In this document: in pieces, positions 63,669-64,000 of the stretch
Layout: every line of letters begins with the position of its first letter
Numbering within the stretch: the stretch's first letter is position 1
Assembly (NCBI GenBank): GCA_013349325.1
Contig: DUZX01000013.1
Span: 19,705 to 83,704 of the forward strand
Source of the DNA: Desulfuromonadales bacterium
GTDB lineage: Bacteria; Desulfobacterota; Desulfuromonadia; Geobacterales; Pseudopelobacteraceae
Direction: 5' to 3'
Length of the DNA stretch: 64,000 nt
Notes under the pieces: generated by a model
What the model saw: the letters and a program-made list of their open reading frames with translations, nothing else
Database searches by the model: none
What the model was told of the DNA's origin: nothing
Translations under genes and position numbers: made by a program

Positions 63669-63845
63669 TTATTTCTTTGACAGCCCATCGATTTTCAGAA
63701 AATTAGTAGAAAGAGTGTCAACGCCGGTGTTGATTTTAATAAACTTGTCTGCATTAATAATATTAGTGTTTATGCCGATACCACCGCTCACTTTCTCCAG
63801 CTCTTCGTTGCTAATCTCTGCCGGCTGCAACTTGTCCTTTTCCAT
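63669..63845 (-). CDS. Second RiPP precursor peptide
   Basis: 58 residues from ATG 63845 (GGGGAGGA site); an upstream frame extension lacks support. The leader ends EISNEELEKVSGG (Gly 21-Gly 22), matching the first precursor's EISEDEMEHVAGG. The 36-residue core is rich in Ile, Asn and Asp (FIKINTGVDTL) and ends LKIDGLSKK, sharing K-I-D-G with the other core. It has no cysteine. It is first in the minus-strand operon of the locus. Confidence 0.8.
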   Translation of the reverse strand: MEKDKLQPAEISNEELEKVSGGIGINTNIINADKFIKINTGVDTLSTNFLKIDGLSKK

Positions 63846-63917
63846 TGTAATCCTCCCCTTTTCGTTTAACAGATGTAAACCTAGTACCAAGTAACACTTA
63901 AATAATCGTACAAAAAG

Positions 63918-64000
63918 CTCCCTCCCCCCTGGCGGGGGAGGGTTAGGGTGGGGGGGAGGTTGCCATGAAAGTACTCCGTTGCAGCTTCCCCCACCCCCTG
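63918..64000. repeat. GC-rich palindromic repeat running off the window end
   Basis: CCCTCCCCC (63920-63928) pairs with GGGGGAGGG (63934-63942); a second arm GGGTGGGGGGGAGGTTGC pairs with GCAGCTTCCCCCACCCCC at the end. It looks like a REP-type intergenic repeat; its right side is outside. Confidence 0.6.

Overview
The window looks like chromosome from a Geobacter/Pelobacter-type bacterium (Desulfuromonadia). This rests on gene content: a methylmalonyl-CoA propionate module, a diheme c-type cytochrome, many two-component proteins, a 'two-CW' sensor kinase, a long sugar nucleotidyltransferase and a geopeptide-like radical SAM locus. The species cannot be fixed from sequence reading alone. No rRNA, tRNA or CRISPR array was seen.

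Layout. 1-3.7 kb: 3' end of topA, trmFO and a glycolate-oxidase-type Fe-S protein. 3.8-12.7 kb: an XRE-cupin regulator and a propionyl/methylmalonyl-CoA module (carboxyltransferase, biotin carboxylase-carrier fusion, a thymidylate-kinase-like protein with a broken P-loop, methylmalonyl-CoA mutase catalytic subunit, epimerase), interrupted by a GxxExxY gene sitting between inverted repeats. 12.7-14.6 kb: a porin with a long structured leader. 14.6-17.2 kb: a toxin-antitoxin island (higBA, a three-gene MqsR-like cassette, an MNT gene with a truncated HEPN partner). 17.2-19.4 kb: alkaline phosphatase lipoprotein and a flavin-binding protein. 19.5-26.6 kb: a five-gene signalling locus (receiver, HAMP/pseudokinase/DnaQ-exonuclease fusion, small membrane protein, CbrA-like symporter-kinase, DUF294 nucleotidyltransferase). 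26.6-28.6 kb: DUF1653, NifU-like protein, aspartase. 28.7-31.5 kb: molybdenum cofactor genes, including an fdhD-mobA fusion. 31.7-37 kb: polysaccharide export. 37-47.3 kb: cysS, a kinase/receiver pair, and sugar metabolism (nucleotidyltransferase, GH57, galT). 47.4-59.6 kb: zinc-ribbon protein, diheme cytochrome, gltX, acyl-CoA ligase, aroE, ppdK, gdhA, lysC. 59.6-64 kb: a degraded HPP gene and an AT-richer peptide-modification locus.

The strongest candidate for an undescribed system is at 60.2-63.85 kb. Two precursor peptides with double-glycine leaders lie at the outer ends of two convergent operons. They share a K-I-D-G core motif. The + operon adds a radical SAM/SPASM enzyme; the - operon adds a cysteine-rich protein and a small SurA/PpiC-like helical protein. 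In both operons an intrinsic terminator separates the precursor from its processing genes.

Other items worth attention are the IR-flanked GxxExxY unit and its gene-less relatives at 2.3, 6.2 and 17.1 kb, the symporter-kinase/exonuclease/nucleotidyltransferase locus, the three-gene MqsR-like cassette with its own operator, and a shared TGTATACA palindrome near the XRE-cupin gene and upstream of the porin.
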